DNA of 21,029 bases from JAQVPN01 sp036170435. GTDB lineage: Bacteria > Patescibacteriota > Gracilibacteria > BD1-5 > UBA6164. Below, piece after piece: positions 8,297 to 15,260 of the stretch. The DNA is taken from positions 1 to 21,029 of the forward strand of contig JAVHPF010000015.1 of assembly GCA_036170435.1 (NCBI GenBank), given 5' to 3'. Made by a program: the position numbers and the translations under genes. Under the pieces are notes generated by a model. The model was given only the letters and a program-made list of their open reading frames with translations, did not search any database and was not told the origin of the DNA. Numbering within the stretch: position 1 is the first letter of the stretch; each line of letters starts with the position of its first letter.

Positions 8297-8301
8297 ACTC
8301 C
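8297..8301 (-). promoter_or_regulatory. Shine-Dalgarno of the 143-aa gene
   Basis: AAAAAAGGAGTATCC precedes the ATG at 8292. It is the only convincing ribosome binding site in the window and fixes the start of this gene. Confidence 0.7.
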
Positions 8302-8315
8302 TTTTTTGCTAATTA

Positions 8316-8343
8316 TTTATAATAATTTATATAAAATAGTCAA
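8316..8343 (-). promoter_or_regulatory. Sigma-70-type promoter of the 143-aa gene
   Basis: TTGACT (8338-8343) is followed after 16 bases by TATAAA (8316-8321) on the minus strand, about 24 bases upstream of the ATG. The -35 differs from the TTGCAA seen at other promoters here. Confidence 0.55.
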
Positions 8344-8416
8344 GTAAAGTTTATTTTTTGCTTTTAATCCTATTTTTAATATAATCAAAGCCAAATTTAA
8401 AAATAACACTAAATAA

Positions 8417-9658
8417 ATGTTTGCAATACAAAACGGAAGAGAATTTAAATTATCGATAGCTGAAATATTGGCAGTTTTTCCTGGGATAAAAATAATAACA
8501 GTTTCTAAATCAGTTACTGTTTTTGATGGAGTAAGTGAGGAAGAAATTTTGGAAAAAGCTCCAAATCTAGGTTGATCTATAAAAATAATGAAAATCAGAG
8601 AAGTTTTAGGTAAAGATGTGAAAATTCCTGAAATTATTAGAGATTATTTTGAAGGGAAAACTGGGAAAATTGATTATGGAATAAATACTTTCCCAGAAAA
8701 ACCAGAACTAAAAAAGATTCTTATAGATACAAAAAAAATCTTGCAAGCAAATCAAATTTTTTCAAGATTTGTAAATAAAGATTTTAGAAATATCTCTAGT
8801 GTTCAGATAACTCATGAAAAACTTATAAGAAAAGAAACAGATTTGAATTTCATTTTTGATTCAGAAAATATGTATTTTGCTACAAGTATTTTTGTACAAG
8901 ATATAGAACGATATGGGAAAAGAGATTTTGATAAAGAAAGAAGTATGCAAACAGGTATGCTTCCACCAAAACTTGCTCAAATTATGTTGAATTTAGCAAA
9001 TCCCCCTGTCCTAACGGACATCCCCCTTAATAAGGGGGACTCAAAAGCTATTTATGACCCATTTGTTTGACTTGGTACAGTTTTAATTGAAGCTGTTTTA
9101 TCAGGTTCTAAAAAAGTTTTCTGAAGTGATTTAAGTACTGAAATGGTAAAAGTATCTTCAAAAAATTTAGAAGCTTTATCTGGTGATTTTTCTCACAAAA
9201 TAATAGAACAAAATTCTAAATATATTAACGAAATAGATTTTATAAAAGAAGTTGAATCAATTGTTACAGAAGGTTATTTATGAGAAGTAATGACTCAAAA
9301 AAATATAAGTTTAGAAAGAATTGATGCTCAAAAGAAAAAACTTGCAGATTTGTATATTTGATTTTTTTCAGGTCTTCAAAAGCTACAATTTAAATGAAAT
9401 ATAGTTATTAGTTTTCCTTTCTGGGAAATGAATAAAAAATATTTTTATTTTGAGGAAGTTTATGAAATAGTTAATAAATACTGCATTGTGCAAGAATTAC
9501 TTCCAAATGCTTTGGAATTTGGAAATCAGGAAAAAGCAAAAGAGAGAGAAGTAGGAGAGTATCATAGTTTTATAGAAGTTTCAAAAGCTTGAAGTTTGCT
9601 TTATAAAAGAGATAATCAGCTTGTAGGTAGAGAAATATTTAAACTAAAAATTAAATAG
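8417..9658 (+). CDS. Trm11/TrmG10-like RNA guanosine methyltransferase
   Basis: 413 aa. The N-terminal half (GREFKLSIAEILAVFPG at the start, RYGKRDFDKERSMQTGMLPP near residue 165-182) and the Rossmann methyltransferase half (KLAQIMLNLA, then IYDPFVGLGTVLIEA with the SAM-binding loop, near residue 212-226, then FGSDLS) match the Trm11 family, which methylates guanosine in tRNA with S-adenosylmethionine. Where the family usually has the catalytic D/N-PPYG motif, this protein has TEGYLG (near residue 284-290), so the methylated position or chemistry may differ. A palindromic repeat (9001-9040) lies in frame just before the SAM loop and adds about 13 residues (PPVLTDIPLNKGD). Glycines at DPFVG, KVFG and YLG are TGA. 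No SD is visible before the ATG. It is divergent from the 143-aa gene. Confidence 0.75.
9001..9040. repeat. Palindromic repeat inserted in frame in the methyltransferase gene
   Basis: TCCCCCTGTCCTAACGGACA then TCCCCCTTAATAAGGGGGAC. The inner stem TCCCCCTTA/TAAGGGGGA (9021-9039) is near-perfect and a second stem GTCC/GGAC lies before it. It is GC-rich in an AT-rich gene and falls between two conserved motifs. Confidence 0.8.
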
Positions 9659-9667
9659 GCAAAATAT

Positions 9668-9697
9668 TTGCAAAAAGTGCAGTAAATGTGATAAAAT
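9668..9697 (+). promoter_or_regulatory. Candidate promoter TTGCAA-18-TAAAAT with extended -10
   Basis: TTGCAA at 9668-9673 and TGATAAAAT at 9689-9697, about 59 bases before the ATG at 9756. The gene downstream therefore probably has its own transcript. Confidence 0.5.
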
Positions 9698-9755
9698 AAA
9701 TAAAATTAGAAAGCTTCATAATTGGAGCTTTTTTAGACCAATAAATTTTAAAAAT

Positions 9756-11534
9756 ATGATAAATAAAAAAGATTGAGAAAATTTAACAGAAGCAGAAAAA
9801 TTAGCTGAATACAAAAGAGTTTGTAAATTAATATGAATAAGCGAATCTGTTAGTAAAAAAACTTTTGAATTAGTTGAATTGGATGTTACTACTAACAAAG
9901 ATAAGTTGAAATTTGATAGAAAAATAGATGAAATACTTTTAAGAAGAGCAGAAAGTAAAATTTTTAGATTTAAAAATGAAGAAGAATATACAAAAGAATT
10001 TTTAAAAACTTTTGTTGCAATATGAGTAAATGATGAAAATATTGATTATGAAATGTTGGTAGAATTAGAAAAAGAAGGAAGAGAAAATTTAGATAATGAT
10101 ATAGATGAATCTGGAGATTTGAAAACTTATAAAAATTATGTAACTAATTATAAGAATTGGATAGGAAAAAAATTAATGCTTTGAAAGGAGGATAGAAAAC
10201 AAAAAACTATTGAAGATATAGAAACAATGGCAAGTCCTTATATAACCTATTGAATATGACATATAAAGGAATTTATGAAAATGTTTAATTCATCAGAATC
10301 TGAATTTTTAAAAAGTGAATTTTTTGAAACAATTCATTCTACTTGAAAAGAACAAAAAACAGTTTATGAATATATAGAAATGATTTTTGATTTAGAAAAA
10401 TCAAAAAAGGATATATTAAAAAAACAAGAATACAAAGAAAATCCAACTAGATTTCAACATCTTATTAAAAATATAGAAATGTGAAAATTTGAAATTCAAA
10501 GACTACTTTGATTATCACTTCTTTATTTGGATAGAGAAAAAAATCATGTTCATCAGCATATAGAAGAGGATATTTCTTTTATTATTTGAAAACTTCTTGA
10601 AATAGTTCCTGAATGACAAAAAAAAGATTTTGTAGACTTAAAAACGTGAGTAGATAGCCCTCTTTATCCTTATGTTAATACAAATTATCAATATTGGAAA
10701 AAAACTAAAACTTGATATATTTATTCAGATACTCCAAAATCTTGATATAATTCTTTGAAAATGAACAGTATGTTTATTTCTTGAGAATATAGAGATTATA
10801 AAAAAAATAAAGTAGATATAAATCTAAGACATATAGAGATAAGAGGTAAAAAAAGTTGATTTTCATCAGTAGAAAAACTTATAAGAAAATGATTCTCATC
10901 TTTTAATGAAATTCTAGATCATAAGTGATTTATATTTGTTGTTGATAATTTTAAAGATTGAGAAAAATTACTTAGAATAATAGAAAATAAACTATGAACT
11001 CTTAGATCTAGTTGGATAGAAGAACCAAAAAGCATGAAAGAAATTTGAGGAAATAATTTTTCTTCAGATTCTTATGATTGTATGAAATGAGTTATAAAAA
11101 TTCCATATAAATGAAAACTTATAAAACATTTTTTTGAAATACTTGATTCTCATATGGAATTTATAAATTGATGATTAAAAAAATCTTTTAATGAATTTAA
11201 ATCTCAAGTTAGCTTACTAGATATGGAAAGTGATGAAAATATTGAAAAATTAGAAAATTTAGTGGAAGAATTCAAAAATACTGATATTACTAATGTATAT
11301 CATGACCTCAAAGCTAGATTTAAAGAAAAATCATATAATATAGAAGTTGAAATTCAAATTTTTGATATGGAAAATTATATGAAAGCTGAAATTGATCAAA
11401 GTTCTCGAGCTTATCATGGAAAATATAGAATGAGACAATTAGCAGAAAATACTCCTATTTATTTTCCTAAAGAACTATATGGAGAATTAAATATAAAATC
11501 TCCAATAAAAAGAATAATAAAAGAAAATTTATAA
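9756..11534 (+). CDS. Large protein with RelA/SpoT-like nucleotidyltransferase domain at the C-terminus
   Basis: 592 aa, open only with TGA = Gly (about 30 such codons). The first ~350 residues are charged and mostly helical and I do not recognise them; no HD hydrolase motif is seen. The last ~240 residues resemble the (p)ppGpp synthetase fold: EIRGKKSGFSSVEK (361-374) fits the RxKxxxSxxxK substrate motif, FNEILDHKGFIFVV (384-397) fits the strand with the catalytic Asp (D388), SYDC (Y440) fits the guanine-stacking Tyr loop although the usual S-L-H is lacking, and VEIQIFDMENYMKAE (531-545) followed by AYHGKYR fits the EIQIR...AAHWKYK motif with the second acidic residue E532. A roughly 70-residue insert precedes EIQI. 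Making an alarmone is an inference; a degenerate or toxin-like relative is possible. It is followed by a terminator. Confidence 0.6.
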
Positions 11535-11535
11535 A

Positions 11536-11567
11536 TTAAAAAACACTCGCTTGCGAGTGTTTTTTTC
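11536..11567 (+). terminator. Rho-independent terminator
   Basis: ACACTCGC (11543-11550), loop TT, GCGAGTGT (11553-11560), with A-run before and seven T after. Its symmetry lets it also end transcripts from the minus-strand tRNA-Gln side. Confidence 0.85.
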
Positions 11568-11576
11568 CTTTTTTTA

Positions 11577-11651
11577 TGGTTCGGAATGTAGGATTCGAAC
11601 CTACGATAGAGGATTCAGAGTCCTCGGCCTTACCGCTTGGCGAATTCCGAA
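11577..11651 (-). tRNA. tRNA-Gln (anticodon CTG)
   Basis: On the minus strand, acceptor TTCGGAA pairs with TTCCGAA followed by an encoded CCA. The anticodon arm is GAGGA-CTCTGAA-TCCTC, anticodon CTG, and the T arm is GTAGG-TTCGAAT-CCTAC. The U1-A72 pair is usual for bacterial tRNA-Gln. It lies just downstream of the yjjX-like gene. Confidence 0.93.
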
Positions 11652-11660
11652 TATAAAATA

Positions 11661-12197
11661 CTACATTTTGTAGTATTTATTGTAGAATGCTGGAATCGCA
11701 CTCAAGAAAGCTAGTAAAAATTGGTCTTTTCTAGTAAGCATATCATCAGACCAAGCTCCAAATGCTCAAGTTTTCTTACTTGCTCATTCAACTCAAGTTA
11801 TTTCAGTCAAAACTGGACCTAAATCTTCTAGATTATCATAAATTCTTTTTCTAAAAAGTTCTGGAACTTCCATTCTATTTGAAAATCAAAAGTGTCCTTT
11901 TCAAGAATTATCCATTATATAGACTACTCAAAATAAATAAGCTCTATCTCAAATCATAGTAGTTCAACCTTCCATTCATACATAAAAATCAGCTTCTACT
12001 TCTTTTTGTGCATTTATTGCTCTATTTCTAGCTCAAGTCATATTTTCTTCTTCTGATAATGGCATATCAGAAATTCCTGATTCAACTTTCAAAGGAATTA
12101 TTTCAACTTCAATTCTTTCAAAATAAGGACATTTTTTTACAGCTTCTTCTATAGCAGCAACTTTTGGTGCAGCAGTTGTTCAAATTGCAATTTTCAT
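11661..12197 (-). CDS. yjjX: Inosine/xanthosine triphosphatase, YjjX (DUF84) family
   Basis: 178 aa, the usual family length. These enzymes hydrolyse non-canonical purine triphosphates (ITP, XTP) and so keep them out of nucleic acid. The N-terminus MKIAIGTTAAPKVAAIEEAV, the segment SGISDMPLSEEENMTGARNR (about residues 46-65) and DFYVGMEGG (about 76-84) match the family, as does the later TGAFGAWSDDMLTRKDQF. About half the glycines are TGA, including the one in GARNRA. No SD before the ATG. It faces the dNK gene head to head, with promoters in the 90-base spacer, and stops ten bases before tRNA-Gln. Confidence 0.88.
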
Positions 12198-12225
12198 AAT
12201 TATTTTTATTTAAAGTGTAAGATTT

Positions 12226-12254
12226 TTGATATTTTATGGAAAATATGATATAAT
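12226..12254 (+). promoter_or_regulatory. Strong candidate promoter of the dNK gene
   Basis: TTGATA (12226-12231), 17 bases, TATAAT (12249-12254), 33 bases before the ATG. It overlaps the divergent promoter region of the yjjX-like gene, so the two may be coupled. Confidence 0.65.
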
Positions 12255-12286
12255 CAAATAGAAAATTAAAATTTATTTAAATATTT

Positions 12287-12997
12287 ATGAAAAATCAAAC
12301 TTCACTTAATCAAGAAGAATATATATCTAGTATTATAAGTCCTGAAACAGATATGGTTTTAAAAGAGTTTTTAGAAACTTATAAAAGATATCCAGTTATA
12401 GCTATTACTTGACCTGCATGAATAGGAAAAAGTACTATTACTGAAGAATTATCAAAATATTTATGAGCAAAAATTTATACAGAACTCCCAAATACAAATC
12501 CATTTCTAAAAACAATTGATGCAACAAATTATAAAGTTAATGATGCTAGTTTGTGGCTGAATAATCAGAATTATTTTTTAGCTACGGATGTTTCTCAGAT
12601 TACAAAAGCTTTTATAGAAGCTAGTAAAAAACCTATAGTTTTTGATTTTGCTTTATCTCAAACTCTTATTTTTGCTGATATAAAATTGAATTGAAATTAT
12701 CTAAAAACATTTAAATCTATGTATGAAGCTCAATTTGATAGCTTACCAAAACCAGATATAGTTATAGAAGTACAAGCAGATTCCAGTATAATAATAGATA
12801 GACTAGCAAAAAGATGAAAATATATAGATGAATGAGTTATAAAAATAACAGAATTAATAAATTCTTATTATAAAAATGGTTTAGTAGATGAAAATTATCA
12901 GGATACAAAAGTACTAAAATTTGATAATAATAAATTTGAGCCAGAAAAAAGTAATATACTTGCAAGAGTTTTGAAGCTTTTAGATGAAGCTGCATAA
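12287..12997 (+). CDS. Deoxynucleoside kinase family protein
   Basis: 236 aa. It belongs with the dNK/dGK/dCK-type kinases that phosphorylate deoxynucleosides for salvage. The P-loop ITGPAGIGKST (41-50) opens the core; then come YTELPNTNPFL, a region FDFALSQTLIFAD where the family has its ERS motif, YEAQFDSLPKPDIVIEVQAD, and the LID-like RLAKRGKYIDEGVI. Two P-loop-region glycines and the KRG glycine are TGA. The family's usual Glu in EGNIGSGKS is replaced by Thr (TGPAGIGKS), and ERS is not clear, so substrate range cannot be predicted. The first ~35 residues (MKNQTSLNQEEYISS...) are an extra lead before the kinase core. A terminator follows the stop. Confidence 0.8.
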
Positions 12998-13030
12998 AAA
13001 AATCGCAGATTATAAATCCACGATTTTTTT
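12997..13030. terminator. Bidirectional terminator between dNK and rplL
   Basis: AAAAAATCG (12997-13005) pairs with CGATTTTTT (13021-13029), with a small inner stem GAT/ATC. It serves the two convergent genes. Confidence 0.7.
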
Positions 13031-13044
13031 GTTTTAGTCTAAAA

Positions 13045-13425
13045 TTATTTAATTTCAGCAGAAGCACCTTCAGCCATTAATCTAGCTTTGATTTCTTCAG
13101 CCTCTTCTTTAGAAACTCCTTTTTTAACTTCACCTCCGTTATCAGCTAAGTCTTTACCTTCTTTTAATCCAAGACCAGTAATTTCTCTGATAGCTTTGAT
13201 TACAGCTATTTTATTACCACCTGCAGAAGTTAAGATAACATCAAAAGATGATTTTTCATCGTCACCAGCAGCAGCAGCAGGACCAGCCATCATAACTGGA
13301 GCAGCAGCAGAAACACCAAATTTTTCTTCCATAGCTTTAACTAAATCAGCTAATTCTACGATAGTTAGTCCTTCAACTAAATCAATTACTTTTTGTGCAT
13401 TAGCACCAAGAGTTATTTCAGACAT
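13045..13425 (-). CDS. rplL: Ribosomal protein L7/L12
   Basis: 126 aa, normal length. L7/L12 dimers bind L10 to form the ribosomal stalk that recruits translation GTPases. N-terminal dimer domain (VIDLVEGLTIVELADLVKAM), an Ala-rich hinge (SAAAPVMMAGPAAAAG) and the C-terminal domain with KIAVIKAIREITGLGLKEGK. None of its 14 glycines is TGA, in contrast to the neighbouring genes (about one third in recA). No SD. It follows rplJ by 112 bases in the same direction, and both are likely to be controlled by the L10 leader upstream. Confidence 0.98.
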   Translation of the reverse strand: MSEITLGANAQKVIDLVEGLTIVELADLVKAMEEKFGVSAAAPVMMAGPAAAAGDDEKSSFDVILTSAGGNKIAVIKAIREITGLGLKEGKDLADNGGEVKKGVSKEEAEEIKARLMAEGASAEIK

Positions 13426-13537
13426 ATTGTTCTAAAATTACAAAATAAAAATATTTAAAAATACATTTTAAACTTAGCTTTGTAGCTAAATTCTTATTTC
13501 CTACAATAAAGCAGGAAATAAGTGTTTAATTACAAAA

Positions 13538-14233
13538 TTAAGCAGCAGCCTCTTCAGTAGTTTCAGTAGTAGTTTCAGCAACTACTTCTTCTTTAACTTC
13601 TTCAGTAGCAACAACTGGAGCTTCTTCAACTACAGCAGGAGCTTCAACTGGTGCAGCAACTTCAGCAACTGGAGCTTTTTCAGCTTTAACAGCACCGATA
13701 AGATCTCAAACTTTTGAATTTCCAGTAGTTTCAAGTTCTGTTTTTGCAGCATCAAGAAATCTTGCAAGTCCAGAAAGTGGAGACATCATAGATCCAACCA
13801 ATCTTCCAAGTAATGTTTCTCTAGAAGGTAGCGCTGCGATAGCTTTAGTTTCAGCAGCATCTTTGATAGATCCTTCGAAATAAGAAGCTACAAAAGTAAT
13901 TTTTGGTACTTTTTTTACTACGATTTCTTTAGATAATTCATTTAATTTTCCAAGACCTTCAACTGCATCTTTGTTTGAACAAAGCATTGCAACTTGACCA
14001 GGAAGCATAGACATATCTATATCAGCTCCATAAACCTCTTTTAAAGCTATTTTAATAAGAGTTTTTTTAGCTAGAGTAAATGATGAATTAGCTTTTCTTA
14101 ATTCTACTCTTACTTTAGTTATTTCTTCAACAGTTAATCCTTCATTTTTCGTGAAAGCTATTGATTGAGCTCAAGCCATTTTAGCTTTTAGATCTTCAAG
14201 TATTGCTACTTTTTTTTCTTTAGTTACAGCCAT
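13538..14233 (-). CDS. rplJ: Ribosomal protein L10 with Ala/Glu/Val-rich C-terminal tail
   Basis: 231 aa; the core (MAVTKEKKVAILEDLKAKM to about residue 175) is normal L10, the base of the L7/L12 stalk and an autoregulator that binds its own mRNA leader. The last ~55 residues form a low-complexity tail rich in Ala, Val, Glu and Thr (for example VEEAPVVATEEVKEEVV), longer than in common L10 proteins. Two of 13 glycines are TGA (MAGAQ and KVGDL). The gene is preceded by an attenuator and leader (14289-14415). No SD is visible; the ATG at 14233 gives the standard N-terminus. Confidence 0.95.
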
Positions 14234-14288
14234 AATCGTGTATCTTTTTTAATATTATAAATATCTTTTTTCAATAAAACTAAAATAT

Positions 14289-14322
14289 AAAAAACTCTAA
14301 GCCAAAGGGTTTAGAGTTTTTT
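14289..14322 (-). terminator. Attenuator hairpin in the rplJ leader
   Basis: A perfect 12-bp stem (14289-14300 with 14311-14322), ten-base loop, followed on the minus strand by a U-rich run. It lies 56 bases before the rplJ start and downstream of the L10 leader motif, so it can stop or pass rplJL transcription. Confidence 0.75.
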
Positions 14323-14324
14323 AT

Positions 14325-14415
14325 TTTCCAGTTCATGATAAAAAGGGAAAACAATTTTTATTCTCTAAATCTCGGCAGGACTTAATTTGATGCCTACTTT
14401 CTACGATTTATTTTT
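14325..14415 (-). promoter_or_regulatory. L10 leader (ribosomal protein autoregulatory RNA)
   Basis: On the minus strand the RNA reads GTAGAAAGTAGGCATC, AAATTAAG, TCCTGCCGAGA. This resembles the known bacterial L10 leader (AGxAGG...CCTGCCGAG), which binds the L10(L12)4 complex. In Bacillus subtilis this leader controls termination before rplJ. Here a terminator follows, and ATTTAGAG (14363-14369 on the plus strand as CTCTAAA) can pair with the 5' arm of that terminator (14310-14316), giving a possible antiterminator. The match was judged by eye. Confidence 0.65.
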
Positions 14416-14442
14416 TCAAAATTTTGTTTATTTAGTTAGTGT

Positions 14443-14470
14443 ATCTTATGCAGATTAAAACAAAAAGCAA
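14443..14470 (-). promoter_or_regulatory. Possible promoter of the L10 leader
   Basis: TTGCTT (14465-14470), 16 bases, TAAGAT (14443-14448) on the minus strand. It lies directly after the rpmE stop codon. Both boxes are weak matches. Confidence 0.3.
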
Positions 14471-14471
14471 A

Positions 14472-14690
14472 TTATTTACTAAGAGTTTCAGTTTTCTTTT
14501 GTCTAGCATAAAATTTATCAACAGCACCAGTTTTAAGTATTTTTTGTTCACCAGTGTAATGAGGATGACATTTAGAACAAACTTCTATTCTAAGTAGATC
14601 TTCTTTTACTGTACTTTGTGCTTCGTGAGTTGCACCACAAGAACATACGAATTTTACTAGTCTTGATGTTGGATGTATTCAAGTTTTCAT
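14472..14690 (-). CDS. rpmE: Ribosomal protein L31
   Basis: 72 aa, normal length. Family stretches: MKTGIHPTSRLVKFVCSCGA and VCSKCHPHYTGEQKILKTGA, ending VDKFYARQKK. The four cysteines (CSCG and CSKC) mark the zinc-binding C+ form of L31. The Gly of KTGIHP is TGA. The common GRVDKF near the end is GAVDKF here. No SD. It lies between tRNA-Leu and the rplJ leader. Confidence 0.96.
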
Positions 14691-14744
14691 AATTTTATTT
14701 TAGTTAGTTGCTCGCTAAATACGATGCAAAAAATAAGGATTTTA

Positions 14745-14829
14745 TGGTGCCGAAAGAGAGACTCGAACTCTCACACCTCGCGGTATTGGTTTCTAAGACC
14801 AACGTGTATACCAATTTCACCATTCCGGC
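14745..14829 (-). tRNA. tRNA-Leu (anticodon TAG)
   Basis: Minus strand: acceptor GCCGGAA/TTTCGGC with encoded CCA, anticodon arm TTGGT-CTTAGAA-ACCAA (anticodon TAG), long variable arm (class II), T arm GAGAG-TTCGAGT-CTCTC. 85 nt, complete. A gap begins six bases upstream of its 5' end. Confidence 0.94.
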
Positions 14830-14835
14830 AATTTT

Positions 14836-14935
14836 NNNNNNNNNNNNNNNNNNNNNNNNNNNNNNNNNNNNNNNNNNNNNNNNNNNNNNNNNNNNNNNNN
14901 NNNNNNNNNNNNNNNNNNNNNNNNNNNNNNNNNNN
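14836..14935. other. Assembly gap (100 N) in the tRNA cluster
   Basis: Exactly 100 N between tRNA-Leu and tRNA-Tyr. Another tRNA gene could be hidden here. Confidence 0.98.
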
Positions 14936-14936
14936 A

Positions 14937-15021
14937 TGGTGGGCAGGGAGTGATTCGAACACTCGAAGACGTAGCCAACGGATTTACAGTCCGTCCCATT
15001 TGACCGCTCTGGAACCTACCC
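14937..15021 (-). tRNA. tRNA-Tyr (anticodon GTA)
   Basis: Minus strand: acceptor GGGTAGG/CCTGCCC, discriminator A, encoded CCA. Anticodon arm ACGGA-CTGTAAA-TCCGT (anticodon GTA), long variable arm as in bacterial tRNA-Tyr, T arm GAGTG-TTCGAAT-CACTC. 85 nt. Confidence 0.94.
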
Positions 15022-15035
15022 ATAGATTTTAATTA

Positions 15036-15086
15036 AAAATTACGAATTACGATTGTTTTAGAAAAAAATCCGTAATTCGTAATTTT
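15036..15086. repeat. 16-bp perfect inverted repeat between tRNA-Tyr and tRNA-Thr
   Basis: AAAATTACGAATTACG (15036-15051) and its exact complement CGTAATTCGTAATTTT (15071-15086), 19 bases apart. Each arm contains two copies of TTACG/TTCG-like units. It can form a long hairpin but lacks a T-run typical of a terminator on the tRNA strand. Confidence 0.8.
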
Positions 15087-15099
15087 CGTTATTTTATAA

Positions 15100-15175
15100 T
15101 GGAGCCACTTGTCGGAATCGAACCGACGACCATCCGCTTACAAGGCGGGCGCTCTACCAGCTGAGCTAAAGTGGC
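15100..15175 (-). tRNA. tRNA-Thr (anticodon TGT)
   Basis: Minus strand: acceptor GCCACTT/AAGTGGC, discriminator T, encoded CCA. D arm GCTCAGCTGGTAGAGC, anticodon loop CTTGTAA (anticodon TGT), T arm GTCGG-TTCGATT-CCGAC. The outer anticodon-stem pair is C-A. 76 nt. Confidence 0.94.
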
Positions 15176-15182
15176 CTATTAT

Positions 15183-15215
15183 TCTGTCTTGCTTTTTTTA
15201 ATTAAGCGAGACAGA
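15183..15215. repeat. Hairpin downstream of the antiporter gene
   Basis: TCTGTCTTGCTT (15183-15194) and AAGCGAGACAGA (15204-15215) pair with one G-T wobble. It lies between the antiporter stop codon and tRNA-Thr. No good T-run on the minus strand, so a terminator role is uncertain; it may mark an RNA processing site. Confidence 0.5.
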
Positions 15216-15260
15216 TTTTATTTAAAACTTTATATAAGTCAAATTTTTTTTGAAACTTTT

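Noticed and set aside
13088..13435. Long open frame on the plus strand opposite rplL
   Set aside because: It is the antisense shadow of L7/L12, a certain gene; the long Ala/Ser run reflects the opposite strand.
14691..14744. Possible small gene upstream of rpmE
   Set aside because: Only short AT-rich sequence before tRNA-Leu; nothing coding is supported.
15183..15215. Hairpin as a proven terminator of the antiporter gene
   Set aside because: No U-run follows on the minus strand, so I list it only as a hairpin.
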